Source: Streptomyces ortus (lineage in GTDB: Bacteria > Actinomycetota > Actinomycetes > Streptomycetales > Streptomycetaceae). From it: a stretch of DNA of 64,000 nt. Shown piece after piece: positions 20,283-29,385 of this stretch. Below the pieces are notes generated by a model. It was not told the DNA's origin. It saw only the letters and a list, made by a program, of their open reading frames with translations, and did not search any database. The DNA lies in contig NZ_JAIFZO010000002.1 of assembly GCF_026341275.1 (NCBI RefSeq), positions 3,201,264-3,265,263 on the forward strand. Direction: 5' to 3'. Position 1 is the stretch's first letter; every line of letters begins with the position of its first letter. The translations under genes were made by a program, and so were the position numbers.

Positions 20283-22156
20283 TCGGCGTGCTCCTGCACC
20301 AGGCTGTCCCGCCAGGCCCGGTGCAGGTCCGCGAAGCGGCCCGTGTCCGTGACGAGCCGGTCGGGGCTGCCGTCCTCGACGATGCGGCCGTGCTCCATGA
20401 CGAGGACCCGGTCGGCGATCTCGACCGTCGAGAGCCGGTGGGCGATGACCACGGCCGTCCGGCCGCGCAGGACCGTGTGCATGGCCCGCTGCACGGCCCG
20501 TTCGCCCGGCACGTCCAGCGAACTGGTCGCCTCGTCGAGGATCAGCACCGCCGGGTCGGCCAGCAACGCCCGTGCGAACGCCACCAGTTGGCGCTGCCCG
20601 GCCGAGATGCGCCCGCCCCTCTTGCGTACGTCCGTGTCGTAGCCGTCCGGCAGGGAGCTGATGAAGTCATGGGCGCCGATGGCCTTCGCTGCGCGCTCGA
20701 TGTCCTCGCGCGAGGCGTCGGGGCGGCCGATGGCGATGTTCTCGGCGACCGTGCCGGAGAACAGGAAGGCTTCCTGCGTCACCATCACCACACCGCGCCG
20801 CAGCTCGGGCACCGACAGGTGGCGCAGGTCCACGCCGTCGAGGAGGACGCGGCCGGTCGTGGGGTCGTAGAAGCGGGCCAGCAGCTTGGCGAGCGTCGAC
20901 TTGCCCGCGCCCGTCGAGCCGACCACGGCTACGGTCTGGCCCGCGGGCAGCGTCAGCGAGAAGGTCGGCAGCACCTCGCCGCCCGTCCGGTACGCGAACC
21001 GCACGTCCTCGAACACGACCTCGCGGCCCGGCAGTTCGGAGACGCGCGCGGGCAGCTCGCGCGGCTGCGACGGCTCCGGCACCGAGGGGACCTGGGCCAG
21101 CAGACCCGCGATCTTCTCCATCGAGGCCGCCGCCGACTGGTACGAGTTGAGGAACATGCCCAGCCGGTCGATCGGGTCGTACAGGCGCCGCAGATAGAGC
21201 ACCGCGGCGGCCAGCACGCCCAGCGCGAGCGACCCGGACGCCACCCGGTACGCGCCCCACAGCACGATGCCCGCGACCGCCGTGTTGGCGACCAGGCGGG
21301 AGCCGATGACATAGCGGGCCATCTCCAGGATGGCGTCGCCGTTGACGCGCTCGTGGCGGCTGTTGAGCGCGTGGAACGCCGAGTCGTTGACGGCCTCGCG
21401 GCGGAAGGCGCGCACCGGCCTGATGCCGTTCATCGTCTCCGCGAACTTCACGATGACCGCGGCGATGGCGGTCGAGCGGACGGCGAAGATCCGCCCGGCG
21501 CGGTGCCGGTAGAGCCGGATGAGGAGGTACAGCGGGATGAACGACGCGACGGCGACCGCGCCGAGGCCGAGGTCGAGCCAGAGCAGCATCGTGGAGATGT
21601 AGACGAACGACAGGATGACGGTGATGAGCTCCTGGAGCCCCTCGCTGAGCAGTTCGCGCAGCGACTCGACGTCCGTCGTGGAACGGGAGATGAGCCGGCC
21701 CGAGGTGTAGCGCTCGTGGAAGTCGACGCTGAGCGCCTGCGCGTGCCGGAAGATCCGGCCGCGCAGGTCCAGCAGGACGTCCTGGTTGACACGGGCCGAG
21801 GTCAGGACGAAGCCCCACTGCAGGGCGCCCGCCGCCACCGAACACAGCGCGTAGGCGACCGCCACCGCGATCAGCGGGCCGTGGTCGTCGGCGCGGAAGG
21901 CCGGTACGGCACGGTCGATCGCGTACGCCACGAGCATCGGGCCCGCCTGCACCGCCGCCTGCTGGAGCAGCAGGAGGACCGCCGCGAGGACGACGCGGCC
22001 CCTCATGGGCGCGAGCAGGGAACGCAGGAGGGTGGCCGTGGCGCGCGGGGGAGCGGGCAGGGCGTCCCGGTCGAAGGGATCGCCCTCCTGGGGCGGCGGC
22101 GCCGTCGGCCGTGCCGTGCCGCCGTCTGCCGGCGCGGTGGTGGTGGGCGCCGTCAT
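20279..22156 (-). CDS. ABC exporter half-transporter (canonical NBD)
   Basis: 625 aa: Pro/Ala-rich cytosolic N-terminus (~40 residues), six-helix exporter domain, NBD with Walker A GSTGAGKST, signature ISAGQRQLVAFARALL, Walker B LILDEATSSLD and VIAHRLST. The membrane domain contains the coupling segment SRSTTDVESLRELLSEGLQE. Start ATG overlaps the upstream ABC stop and its stop overlaps the downstream GTG, so all four ABC genes are coupled. Probable heterodimer partner of 22153-23994. Multidrug- or lipid-exporter-like; substrate cannot be read from the sequence. Confidence 0.9.
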   Translation of the reverse strand: MTAPTTTAPADGGTARPTAPPPQEGDPFDRDALPAPPRATATLLRSLLAPMRGRVVLAAVLLLLQQAAVQAGPMLVAYAIDRAVPAFRADDHGPLIAVAVAYALCSVAAGALQWGFVLTSARVNQDVLLDLRGRIFRHAQALSVDFHERYTSGRLISRSTTDVESLRELLSEGLQELITVILSFVYISTMLLWLDLGLGAVAVASFIPLYLLIRLYRHRAGRIFAVRSTAIAAVIVKFAETMNGIRPVRAFRREAVNDSAFHALNSRHERVNGDAILEMARYVIGSRLVANTAVAGIVLWGAYRVASGSLALGVLAAAVLYLRRLYDPIDRLGMFLNSYQSAAASMEKIAGLLAQVPSVPEPSQPRELPARVSELPGREVVFEDVRFAYRTGGEVLPTFSLTLPAGQTVAVVGSTGAGKSTLAKLLARFYDPTTGRVLLDGVDLRHLSVPELRRGVVMVTQEAFLFSGTVAENIAIGRPDASREDIERAAKAIGAHDFISSLPDGYDTDVRKRGGRISAGQRQLVAFARALLADPAVLILDEATSSLDVPGERAVQRAMHTVLRGRTAVVIAHRLSTVEIADRVLVMEHGRIVEDGSPDRLVTDTGRFADLHRAWRDSLVQEHAE

Positions 22157-23994
22157 CGGTTCTCCTCCTCGCTCGTCCGAGTCCTTCCCGACATCAGCCA
22201 GGCGTACTCCGCGCTCGTCCGCAGCAGTTCGTGGTGGGTGCCCACGGCGGTGACACGCCCGCCGGAGAGCAGGGCGACACGGTCGGCGAGCAGGACCGTG
22301 GACGGGCGGTGGGCCACGACCAGGGCGGTCGTCCCGGCGAGGACGCGCCGCAGGGCCGCTTCAACCAGGGCCTCCGTGTGGACGTCCAGGGCGGACAGCG
22401 GATCGTCCAGCACGAGGAAGCGGGGGCTGCCGACGACCGCCCTGGCCAGGGCGAGACGCTGGCGCTGGCCGCCGGAGAGACTCAGGCCCTGCTCGCCGAC
22501 CTGGGTGTCCGTCCCCTGGGGCAGCGCGTGGACGAAGTCGGCCTGCGCGACGGCCAGGGCGCGGGCCAGCTCGGCCTCGCCCGCGGTGTCCGGCGCCCCC
22601 ATCAGGACGTTCTCTCCCACCCCCGCCGAGAAGAGGGTGGGCTCCTCGAAGGCGACGGCCACGAGGGCGCGCAGTTCCTCCCTGGGCATCTCGGCGATGT
22701 CCACGCCGTCCAGCGTGATCCGGCCCGCGGTGACCTCGTGCAGCCGGGGCACGAGCGCGGTGAGCGTCGTCTTCCCGGACCCCGTCCCGCCCACCAGGGC
22801 CATGGTCTCGCCGGGCCGTATGTGCAGGTCGATGCTGTCGAGCACGGGAACGCTGTCGCTCCCGGCATCGGGATACCGGAACCGCACTCCCTCGAACCGG
22901 AGCCCGGCCCCCGCCCCGGACGTCCGTGTCCCCCCGGCCGTCGGTGCCGCCCCGGACGCCGGCGCGGTGTCCGCCTCCGGCTCGGCGTCCATGACCTCGA
23001 AGTAGCGTTCCGTGGCCGTCGCCGCCTCCTGGCTCATCGCGAGCAGGAAGCCGATCGACTCCACGGGCCAGCGCAGGGCGAGGGCCGTGGAGAGGAACGC
23101 GACCAGCGTGCCGGCCGACAGGGAGCCGTCGGCCACCTGCACCGTGCCGAGCACCAGGGCCGCGCCGATGGCGAGTTCGGGCAGCGTCGTGATCGCGGCG
23201 AAGATGGCGGCGAGCAGCCGCGCCTTCGCCAGCTCCGTGCCGCGCAGGGTCCGGGAGAGCTCCCGGAAGGCGAGCGCCTGGCTGCGGTGACGGCCGAACC
23301 CCTTGATGATCCGGATCCCCAGCACGCTCTCCTCGACGAGCGTCGTCAGATCACCGACCTGGTCCTGCGCCTGCCGCGCCACCCGCGAGTACCGCTTCTC
23401 GAAGAGCCAGCAGACGACCATCACCGGGAGGGCCGGCGCGAGCAGGACCAGGCCCAGCGTCCACTCCTGGGCCAGCATGATCAGCACGCCCACGACGATC
23501 GTCACCGAGTTGACCAGCAGGAACGTCAGCGGGAACGCGAGGAACATCCGCAGCAGCATCAGATCCGTCGTCCCCCGCGACAGCAGCTGTCCCGACGGCC
23601 AGCGGTCGTGGAACGCGATGGGCAGCCGCTGCAGATGCCGGTACAGATCGGCCCGCATCGACGCCTCGACCCCGGCGAGCGGCCGGGCCACCAGCCACCG
23701 CCGGAGTCCGAACAGCACCGCCTCCGCGACCCCGAGCAGCAGCAGGTACAGCGCCCCGAGCCACACCCCGCCCGTGCTCCGGTCGGCCACCGGCCCGTCC
23801 ACGATCCACTTCAGGACGAGCGGGATCACCAGACCCGTACAGGAGGCGACCACCGCGACGACGGCCGCGACGGCCAACCGCCCGCGCACGGGCTTCACAT
23901 ACGGCCACAGCCGCAGCAGGCTGCGTACGGCGGAACGGCTCTCGGCGGGCCGGGTCTCATCGGTTCCCTCGGCGGGCGCAGGTGTGGTGGGCAT
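22153..23994 (-). CDS. ABC exporter half-transporter (Walker B Glu-to-Asp type)
   Basis: 613 aa; first of four coupled ABC genes. ATG at 23994 begins MPTTPAPAEGTDETRP; the longer open frame upstream has no homology and would overlap glgX. Exporter membrane domain, then an NBD with GGTGSGKTT, LSGGQRQRLALARAV, LVLDDPLSALD and VVAHRPST. The second acidic residue of Walker B is Asp instead of catalytic Glu, typical of the degenerate side of heterodimeric exporters, with 20279-22156 supplying the Glu. It follows glgX by 71 bp with a small hairpin between. Confidence 0.88.
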   Translation of the reverse strand: MPTTPAPAEGTDETRPAESRSAVRSLLRLWPYVKPVRGRLAVAAVVAVVASCTGLVIPLVLKWIVDGPVADRSTGGVWLGALYLLLLGVAEAVLFGLRRWLVARPLAGVEASMRADLYRHLQRLPIAFHDRWPSGQLLSRGTTDLMLLRMFLAFPLTFLLVNSVTIVVGVLIMLAQEWTLGLVLLAPALPVMVVCWLFEKRYSRVARQAQDQVGDLTTLVEESVLGIRIIKGFGRHRSQALAFRELSRTLRGTELAKARLLAAIFAAITTLPELAIGAALVLGTVQVADGSLSAGTLVAFLSTALALRWPVESIGFLLAMSQEAATATERYFEVMDAEPEADTAPASGAAPTAGGTRTSGAGAGLRFEGVRFRYPDAGSDSVPVLDSIDLHIRPGETMALVGGTGSGKTTLTALVPRLHEVTAGRITLDGVDIAEMPREELRALVAVAFEEPTLFSAGVGENVLMGAPDTAGEAELARALAVAQADFVHALPQGTDTQVGEQGLSLSGGQRQRLALARAVVGSPRFLVLDDPLSALDVHTEALVEAALRRVLAGTTALVVAHRPSTVLLADRVALLSGGRVTAVGTHHELLRTSAEYAWLMSGRTRTSEEENR

Positions 23995-24027
23995 CAGCAG
24001 CGAGCCTACGGTTCGGCACTGACAACA

Positions 24028-24047
24028 CCCAGCGAGTTTCGGCTGGG
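24028..24047 (-). terminator. Weak hairpin after glgX
   Basis: CCCAGC and GCTGGG form a 6-bp stem with an 8-nt loop, 19 bp past the glgX stop and 34 bp before the first ABC gene. Weak; read-through into the ABC genes is possible. Confidence 0.35.
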
Positions 24048-24065
24048 CGTCGCGTGCCCGGCCGC

Positions 24066-26390
24066 TCAGCCCACCACCCGCAGCAGCAGCACCGCCCGCG
24101 CCGGCACGGTGATCGTCGCGCCCGCCCGGTGCTCCACGTCCGGCGCGGCCGACTGCTCCTCCCGCGAGGTGTCGACGAGGACCTCGTACGAGCGGGCCCA
24201 CGGTGGCCCCGGCAGCAGGAAGCCCGCGGGTCTGTCCCCCGCGTGCAGCACCGCGAGGAAGCTGTCGTCCGTCACGGGCACGCCCCGCGCGTCCCGGCCC
24301 GGGATGTCCCGCCCGGACAGGTACATGCCCAGCGTGCCGGCGGGCGCGTACCAGTCCCGTTCCGTCATCTCCGTGCCCTGCGCGGTGAACCACGCCAGGT
24401 CCCGCAGCCCGTCCGCCGAGTGCGCCCGCCCGGAGAAGAACGCGCGCCGCCGCAGCACCGGATGCGCGTGGCGCAGCGCGATCAGCCGCGAGGTCAGGTC
24501 GAACAGGGCCCGCCAGCCGGGGTCGTCCAGCAGGCTCCAGTCGAGCCAGCTGATCTCGTTGTCCTGGCAGTACGCGTTGTTGTTGCCGCCCTGCGTGCGC
24601 CCCAGTTCGTCGCCCGCGACCAGCATCGGGACACCGGTGGAGAGCAGCAGCGTGGTCAGGAGGTTACGGAGCTGGCGGCGCCGCAGAGCGCGTGTCCGGG
24701 CGTCGTCGGTCTCGCCCTCGGTGCCGCAGTTCCACGCCCGGTTGTCGTCCGTGCCGTCCCGGTTCCCCTCGCCGTTGGCCTCGTTGTGCTTGCGCTCGTA
24801 CGACACCATGTCCCGCAGGGTGAAACCGTCGTGGGCGGTCACGAAGTTCACCGAGGCGTACGGCCGCCGCCCGCCCCATGCGTACAGGTCGCTGGAGCCC
24901 GAGAGCCGGTACCCGAGGTCCCGCACGTCCGGCAGCGCGCCCCGCCAGAAGTCCCGTACGGCGTTGCGGTAGCGGTCGTTCCATTCCGTCCACAGCGGGG
25001 GGAAGGCGCCCACCTGGTAGCCGCCGGAGCCGACGTCCCACGGCTCGGCGATCAGTTTCACGCGGCGCAGCACCGGGTCCTGCGCGATGACGGCGAGGAA
25101 CGGGGAGAGCATGTCGACGTCGTGCATGGACCTGGCCAGCGCCGCCGCGAGGTCGAAGCGGAAACCGTCGACGCCCATCTCCGTCACCCAGTAGCGCAGC
25201 GAGTCCGTGATCAGCCGCAGCACGTGCGGCTGGACGACGTGCAGGGTGTTGCCGCAGCCCGTGTAGTCCGCGTACCGCCGGGCGTCGTCCTGCAGCCGGT
25301 AGTAGCCGCGGTTGTCGATCCCGCGCAGCGACAGCGTGGGGCCCAGCTCGCTCGCCTCCGCCGTGTGGTTGTAGACCACGTCGAGGATGACCTCGATCCC
25401 GGCGGCGTGCAGCGCGCGGACCATGTGCTTGAACTCGCCGACCTGCCGGCCGTTGGTCCCGGAGGCCGCGTATCCCGCGTGCGGGGCGAAGTAGCCGATC
25501 GAGTTGTAGCCCCAGTAGTTCTTCATGCCCCGGCGCAGCAGATGGTCCTCGTGCGCGAACTGGTGCACCGGCAGCAGCTCCACGGCCGTCACGCCGAGCG
25601 CCACCAGGTGCTCGATCGCCGCGGGGTGCGCCAGTCCTGCGTACGTGCCCCGCAGTTCCTCCGGGATCCCCGGGTGCAGTTTGGTGAAGCCCTTGACGTG
25701 CAGCTCGTAGATGACGGAGTCCGCCCACGGCGTCTTCGGGCGCCGGTCGTCGGCCCACTCGTCGCCGGGTGTGTCGTCGTGCACGACCACCCCCTTGGGC
25801 ACGTGGGGCGCCGAGTCCCGGTCGTCGCGCACGGTGTCCGCGACGTGCTGCTGCGGCCAGTCGCGCACATGCCCGTACACCTCGGGCGGCAGGCTCCCGA
25901 ACTCGTCGCGCCCGGCACCGTCCACGGCGCGGGCGTACGGGTCCAGGAGCAGTTTCGCGGGGTTCCAGCGGGCGCCGGTCCACGGGTCCCAGCGGCCGTG
26001 CACCCGGAAGCCGTACCGCTGTCCGGGCCGCACGCCGGGCACGAAGCCGTGCCAGATCTCATGGGTCAGCTCGGTCAGCGGCACCCGGACCTCCCTGCCG
26101 CCGCCCTCGCCGCCCGCGTCGTCCCCGTCGTCCGGTGAGCCGAAGAGGCAGAGCTCGACCGACTCGGCCCCGCCCGCCCACAGGGCGAAGTTGGTGCCCG
26201 GGACCCCGTCGGGCCCGGTATGGAAGCGCGCCCCGAGCGGGGTCGGCGCACCCGGCCACGCGGCGACCTCCGGTGCCGAACGCGCCGTGCCGTTCACCGC
26301 GGGGGCGACCTGTGCGGGCAGCCCTCCGCCGAGGGCGCGCCCCTCCTGCACCGGCTCCCGCACTGCCTCCTGCTCGGCTGCGCTCGACAC
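24066..26390 (-). CDS. glgX: Glycogen debranching enzyme GlgX
   Basis: Hydrolyses alpha-1,6 branches of glycogen/limit dextrins, working with GlgP. About 774 aa: CBM48-like N-domain (TNFALWAGGAESVELCLF), then a GH13_11 barrel with ILDVVYNHTAEASELGPT, GFRFDLAAALARS (nucleophile), LIAEPWDVG (acid/base) and VTAHDGFTLRDMVSYERKHN. QGGNNNAYCQDN is typical of GlgX/TreX. GTG at 26390 follows GGGAGGG; the longer frame starts in a low-quality Arg-rich stretch. With glgB, glgE and glgP nearby, the window carries a near-complete alpha-glucan cycle, lacking only GlgC/GlgA. Confidence 0.93.
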   Translation of the reverse strand: MSSAAEQEAVREPVQEGRALGGGLPAQVAPAVNGTARSAPEVAAWPGAPTPLGARFHTGPDGVPGTNFALWAGGAESVELCLFGSPDDGDDAGGEGGGREVRVPLTELTHEIWHGFVPGVRPGQRYGFRVHGRWDPWTGARWNPAKLLLDPYARAVDGAGRDEFGSLPPEVYGHVRDWPQQHVADTVRDDRDSAPHVPKGVVVHDDTPGDEWADDRRPKTPWADSVIYELHVKGFTKLHPGIPEELRGTYAGLAHPAAIEHLVALGVTAVELLPVHQFAHEDHLLRRGMKNYWGYNSIGYFAPHAGYAASGTNGRQVGEFKHMVRALHAAGIEVILDVVYNHTAEASELGPTLSLRGIDNRGYYRLQDDARRYADYTGCGNTLHVVQPHVLRLITDSLRYWVTEMGVDGFRFDLAAALARSMHDVDMLSPFLAVIAQDPVLRRVKLIAEPWDVGSGGYQVGAFPPLWTEWNDRYRNAVRDFWRGALPDVRDLGYRLSGSSDLYAWGGRRPYASVNFVTAHDGFTLRDMVSYERKHNEANGEGNRDGTDDNRAWNCGTEGETDDARTRALRRRQLRNLLTTLLLSTGVPMLVAGDELGRTQGGNNNAYCQDNEISWLDWSLLDDPGWRALFDLTSRLIALRHAHPVLRRRAFFSGRAHSADGLRDLAWFTAQGTEMTERDWYAPAGTLGMYLSGRDIPGRDARGVPVTDDSFLAVLHAGDRPAGFLLPGPPWARSYEVLVDTSREEQSAAPDVEHRAGATITVPARAVLLLRVVG

Positions 26391-26622
26391 CCTGGGCCCT
26401 CCCGCGGCTCGGTCGGAGCGGCACGAGGAGGACCGCGGCGTCCCGGGCCGCGGTCTCCTGTCGCGTCGTCCTCCCCCCTGTTCTGCCCAGAGCCGGGCTC
26501 GCACTCACGTTTCCTGAGGCGCAGGCCGAACAAAGGCACGGAATGTCAGGCGCGCCCGGCGCCGCCCGGCGCCCGTCGAACGGACCCACTTCCCCGGGGG
26601 GCGTTGCGTCGTTGGGTCCCAC

Positions 26623-27855
26623 GTGATGCACGCACAGACGCGCGCGGGGCGCGCAGGGGCCGCGCTGGCCGCCGTACTGACATGGGTGGGCCTGCTGGCC
26701 TCGGCCGCGGGATGCACCTCGCACGGGGTGGACGAGATGCTCGGCAAACCCCGCTCGCCGGAGGAGGCGATCCGGGTCTCGCCGGACGACGGCAGCAAGG
26801 GCGTACGGCCCGAGAAGGGCCTGCGGGTACGCGTGCCGGCCGGGCGCCTGGAGTCCGTGAAAGCCGTGAAGTCCCAGGACGCGCAGGAGTTCCCGGTGCC
26901 CGGCTCGATCGGCGAGGACGGCACGACCTGGCGGCCCGACGACCCGAAGCTCGCGCTGGCCGCCAAGTACACGGTCGACGCGGTCGCGCTCGACGCCCAC
27001 GGCCGGCGGGTGGCCCGGCACGTGGCCTTCACGACGTACGTCCCCGACGAGCGGTTCATCGGATACGTCATGCCGGAGAACCGCTCGACGGTCGGCACCG
27101 GCATGATCGTGTCCCTGGAGTTCAACCGGGAGATCGGGAACCGGGCGGCGGTCGAGCGCGCGATCCGCGTGACCTCCGTACCGAAGACGGAGATCGCCCC
27201 GCACTGGTTCGGTGATGACCGCCTCGACTTCCGGCCCGAGACCTACTGGAAGCCCGGCACCAAGGTCACCGTCGACCTGCGGCTGCGGGACGTCGAGGCG
27301 GCCCCCGGCGTGTACGGGCTGCAGTACAAGACCTTCTCCTTCACGGTCGGCCGCGACCAGACCAGCCTCGTCGACGCCGCCGCCCACACCATGCGGGTGA
27401 GCCGCGACGGCGAACTCCTGTCCACGGTGCCGATCACCGCGGGGGCGCCGGGGAACACCACGTACAACGGGAAGATGGTGATCACCGAGATGCTGGAGGT
27501 GACCCGGATGAACGGGGCCACCGTCGGCTTCAAACGGGCCGACGGCAAGGGCGAGTACGACATCCCGGACGTCCCGCACGCCGTGCGCCTCACCTCCTCC
27601 GGCACCTTCCTGCACGGCAACTACTGGGCCGAGGGTGTGTTCGGCACGGCCAATGTCAGCCACGGCTGCGTGGGACTGCGCGATGTGAAGGGCGGCAGCT
27701 CCGCGACCCCGGCGGGCTGGTTCTTCGACCGCAGCCTCATCGGTGACGTCGTCGAGGTCGTCCGCAGCAATGACAAGAAGGTCGCTCCCGACAACGGCCT
27801 CGGTGGGTGGAACATGGGCTGGAAAGCCTGGAAAGCGGGCTCCGCGGTGAAGTAG
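26623..27855 (+). CDS. Lipoprotein L,D-transpeptidase (copy 1)
   Basis: 410-aa peptidoglycan L,D-transpeptidase forming 3-3 cross-links or attaching proteins. N-terminus has a hydrophobic segment and lipobox SAAGC, so it is membrane-anchored. Two Ig-like/Big-type domains (~40-150 and 150-250) carry the MPENRSTVGTGM and DRLDFRPETYWKPG repeats. The YkuD domain ends in the active-site block TFLHGNYW and NVSHGCVGLRD (His and Cys). GTG 26623 directly precedes ATG 26626; either may be used and the ribosome binding site is weak. Divergent from glgX. The closely similar next gene marks a tandem duplication. Confidence 0.92.
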   Translation: MMHAQTRAGRAGAALAAVLTWVGLLASAAGCTSHGVDEMLGKPRSPEEAIRVSPDDGSKGVRPEKGLRVRVPAGRLESVKAVKSQDAQEFPVPGSIGEDGTTWRPDDPKLALAAKYTVDAVALDAHGRRVARHVAFTTYVPDERFIGYVMPENRSTVGTGMIVSLEFNREIGNRAAVERAIRVTSVPKTEIAPHWFGDDRLDFRPETYWKPGTKVTVDLRLRDVEAAPGVYGLQYKTFSFTVGRDQTSLVDAAAHTMRVSRDGELLSTVPITAGAPGNTTYNGKMVITEMLEVTRMNGATVGFKRADGKGEYDIPDVPHAVRLTSSGTFLHGNYWAEGVFGTANVSHGCVGLRDVKGGSSATPAGWFFDRSLIGDVVEVVRSNDKKVAPDNGLGGWNMGWKAWKAGSAVK

Positions 27856-28033
27856 CCCGACATAGGGGTACGCACAGGAAAGGCCCCATCGCGCGCCCGG
27901 CTCGATCAGTTGGGACTGAACGGTGACATTCCCGGGAGGTCATCTCTCCTGGCAGTGTGATTAATTAGCGCGATGCGTGCGCGTGACGCGCCGTAGTACG
28001 GGCCTGAACAGGCCGTGCGAGGGGAGAACGAAC

Positions 28034-29281
28034 TTGAACGGGCGACCGATATCGGGGGCGTCGGTTGGCGCGCGGACACGGAACGGCAAGGGAGCCCTGG
28101 CACTTGTGCTGGGGGTGCTGCTGCTTCTCGTGACCGCGTGCGGCGGAGGAGGGGACTCGGGCTCAGGGTCCGGCGGGGACAAGGGCAAGGACAAGGATTC
28201 GAGCCAGGCGGACACCAAGGTCTCGCAGGCGGTCGTGACCATCGCGCCGAAGGACGGCGCCGACGCCGTCAAGACCAGCGGCGCGCTGAAGGTGACGGCG
28301 GCCAAGGGCAAGCTGACCGAGGTGAAGGTCGAGGACACCAAGGGCAACCCGGTCGAGGGGGAGATCACCGGCGGGGGCGCCAGCTGGACGCCCGCCGCCC
28401 ATCTCGCCGCCTCGACCAAGTACAAGGTCCACGCCGTGGCGAAGGACTCCGAGGGCCGTGAGGCCGCCGAGGAGTCCGCGTTCACCACGCTGACCCCGAA
28501 GAACACGTTCGTCGGGATCTTCACGCCCGAGGACGGTTCCAAGGTCGGCGTCGGAATGCCCTTCTCGGTGCGCTTCACCCGGGGCATCACGCACCCGGAG
28601 GACATCGAGAAGGCGATAAAGATCAAGACCGAGCCCGCGGTCGACGTCGAGGGCCACTGGTTCGGCAACGACCGCCTCGACTTCCGCCCGGAGAAGTACT
28701 GGAAGTCCGGTACGAAGGTCACCGTCACCCTGAACCTCGACGGCGTCGAGGGCAGGCCCGGTGTCTACGGCGAGCAGGCCAAGACCGTGAAGTTCACGAT
28801 AGGCCGCAGCCAGGTCTCCACCGTCGACGTCAAGACCAAGAAGATGACCGTCAAGCGCGACGGCAAGGTCATCAAGACCATCCCGGTCACGACGGGCAAG
28901 GCGGGTTACGAGACCTGGAACGGCCAGATGGTCATCAGCGAGCGCCTGCGGGTGACCCGTATGAACGGCGAGACGGTCGGCTACGGCGGTGAGTACGACA
29001 TCAAGGACGTGCCCGACGCGATGCGCCTGTCCAACTCGGGCACGTTCATCCACGGCAACTACTGGGGCGGCGACGCCTTCGGCAACTACAACGCCAGCCA
29101 CGGCTGCATCGGCCTGCGCGACCAGCGCGGCGGCGGTGACCGGGGAGCCCCGGCCGCGTGGTTCTTCGACCGCTCGATCGTCGGCGACGTGGTGATCGTG
29201 AAGAACTCCAACGACCGGATCATCGACCCGGACAACGGCCTCAACGGCTGGAACATGTCATGGGAGAAGTGGACGGCCTGA
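28034..29281 (+). CDS. Lipoprotein L,D-transpeptidase (copy 2)
   Basis: 415 aa. TTG start at 28034 is chosen because GGGGAG lies 7 nt upstream; the GTG at 27977 lacks a box. Signal peptide and lipobox LLVTAC, then a Gly/Ser/Lys linker (GGGGDSGSGSGGDKGKDK). Two Ig-like domains (repeat cores TPEDGSKVGVGM and DRLDFRPEKYWKSG) precede a YkuD domain with TFIHGNYW and ASHGCIGLRD. Paralogue of 26623-27855, separated by 178 bp with its own leader. Closed by a very strong hairpin. Two such paralogues suggest different timing, for example vegetative versus sporulating wall. Confidence 0.93.
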   Translation: MNGRPISGASVGARTRNGKGALALVLGVLLLLVTACGGGGDSGSGSGGDKGKDKDSSQADTKVSQAVVTIAPKDGADAVKTSGALKVTAAKGKLTEVKVEDTKGNPVEGEITGGGASWTPAAHLAASTKYKVHAVAKDSEGREAAEESAFTTLTPKNTFVGIFTPEDGSKVGVGMPFSVRFTRGITHPEDIEKAIKIKTEPAVDVEGHWFGNDRLDFRPEKYWKSGTKVTVTLNLDGVEGRPGVYGEQAKTVKFTIGRSQVSTVDVKTKKMTVKRDGKVIKTIPVTTGKAGYETWNGQMVISERLRVTRMNGETVGYGGEYDIKDVPDAMRLSNSGTFIHGNYWGGDAFGNYNASHGCIGLRDQRGGGDRGAPAAWFFDRSIVGDVVIVKNSNDRIIDPDNGLNGWNMSWEKWTA

Positions 29282-29302
29282 CCCGCCGCTCTCTTCTCTG
29301 AC

Positions 29303-29360
29303 CGTACGGCCCCGGTGTACTCCGTCGCTCCTCTGTGACGGAGCACACCGGGGCCGTACG
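29303..29360 (+). terminator. Strong extended hairpin terminator after L,D-transpeptidase 2
   Basis: 16-bp perfect outer stem CGTACGGCCCCGGTGT plus an inner CTCCGTC/GACGGAG stem. It begins 22 bp after the stop and ends 25 bp before the next ATG, so the enoyl-CoA hydratase promoter would have to overlap it. Confidence 0.8.
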
Positions 29361-29385
29361 CGTTAGCCTTCGTTAACCTCCTCCC

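Noticed and set aside
22153..24393. 746-codon version of the first ABC gene
   Set aside because: The extra N-terminus is antisense to glgX and lacks ABC features; the internal ATG fits the family.
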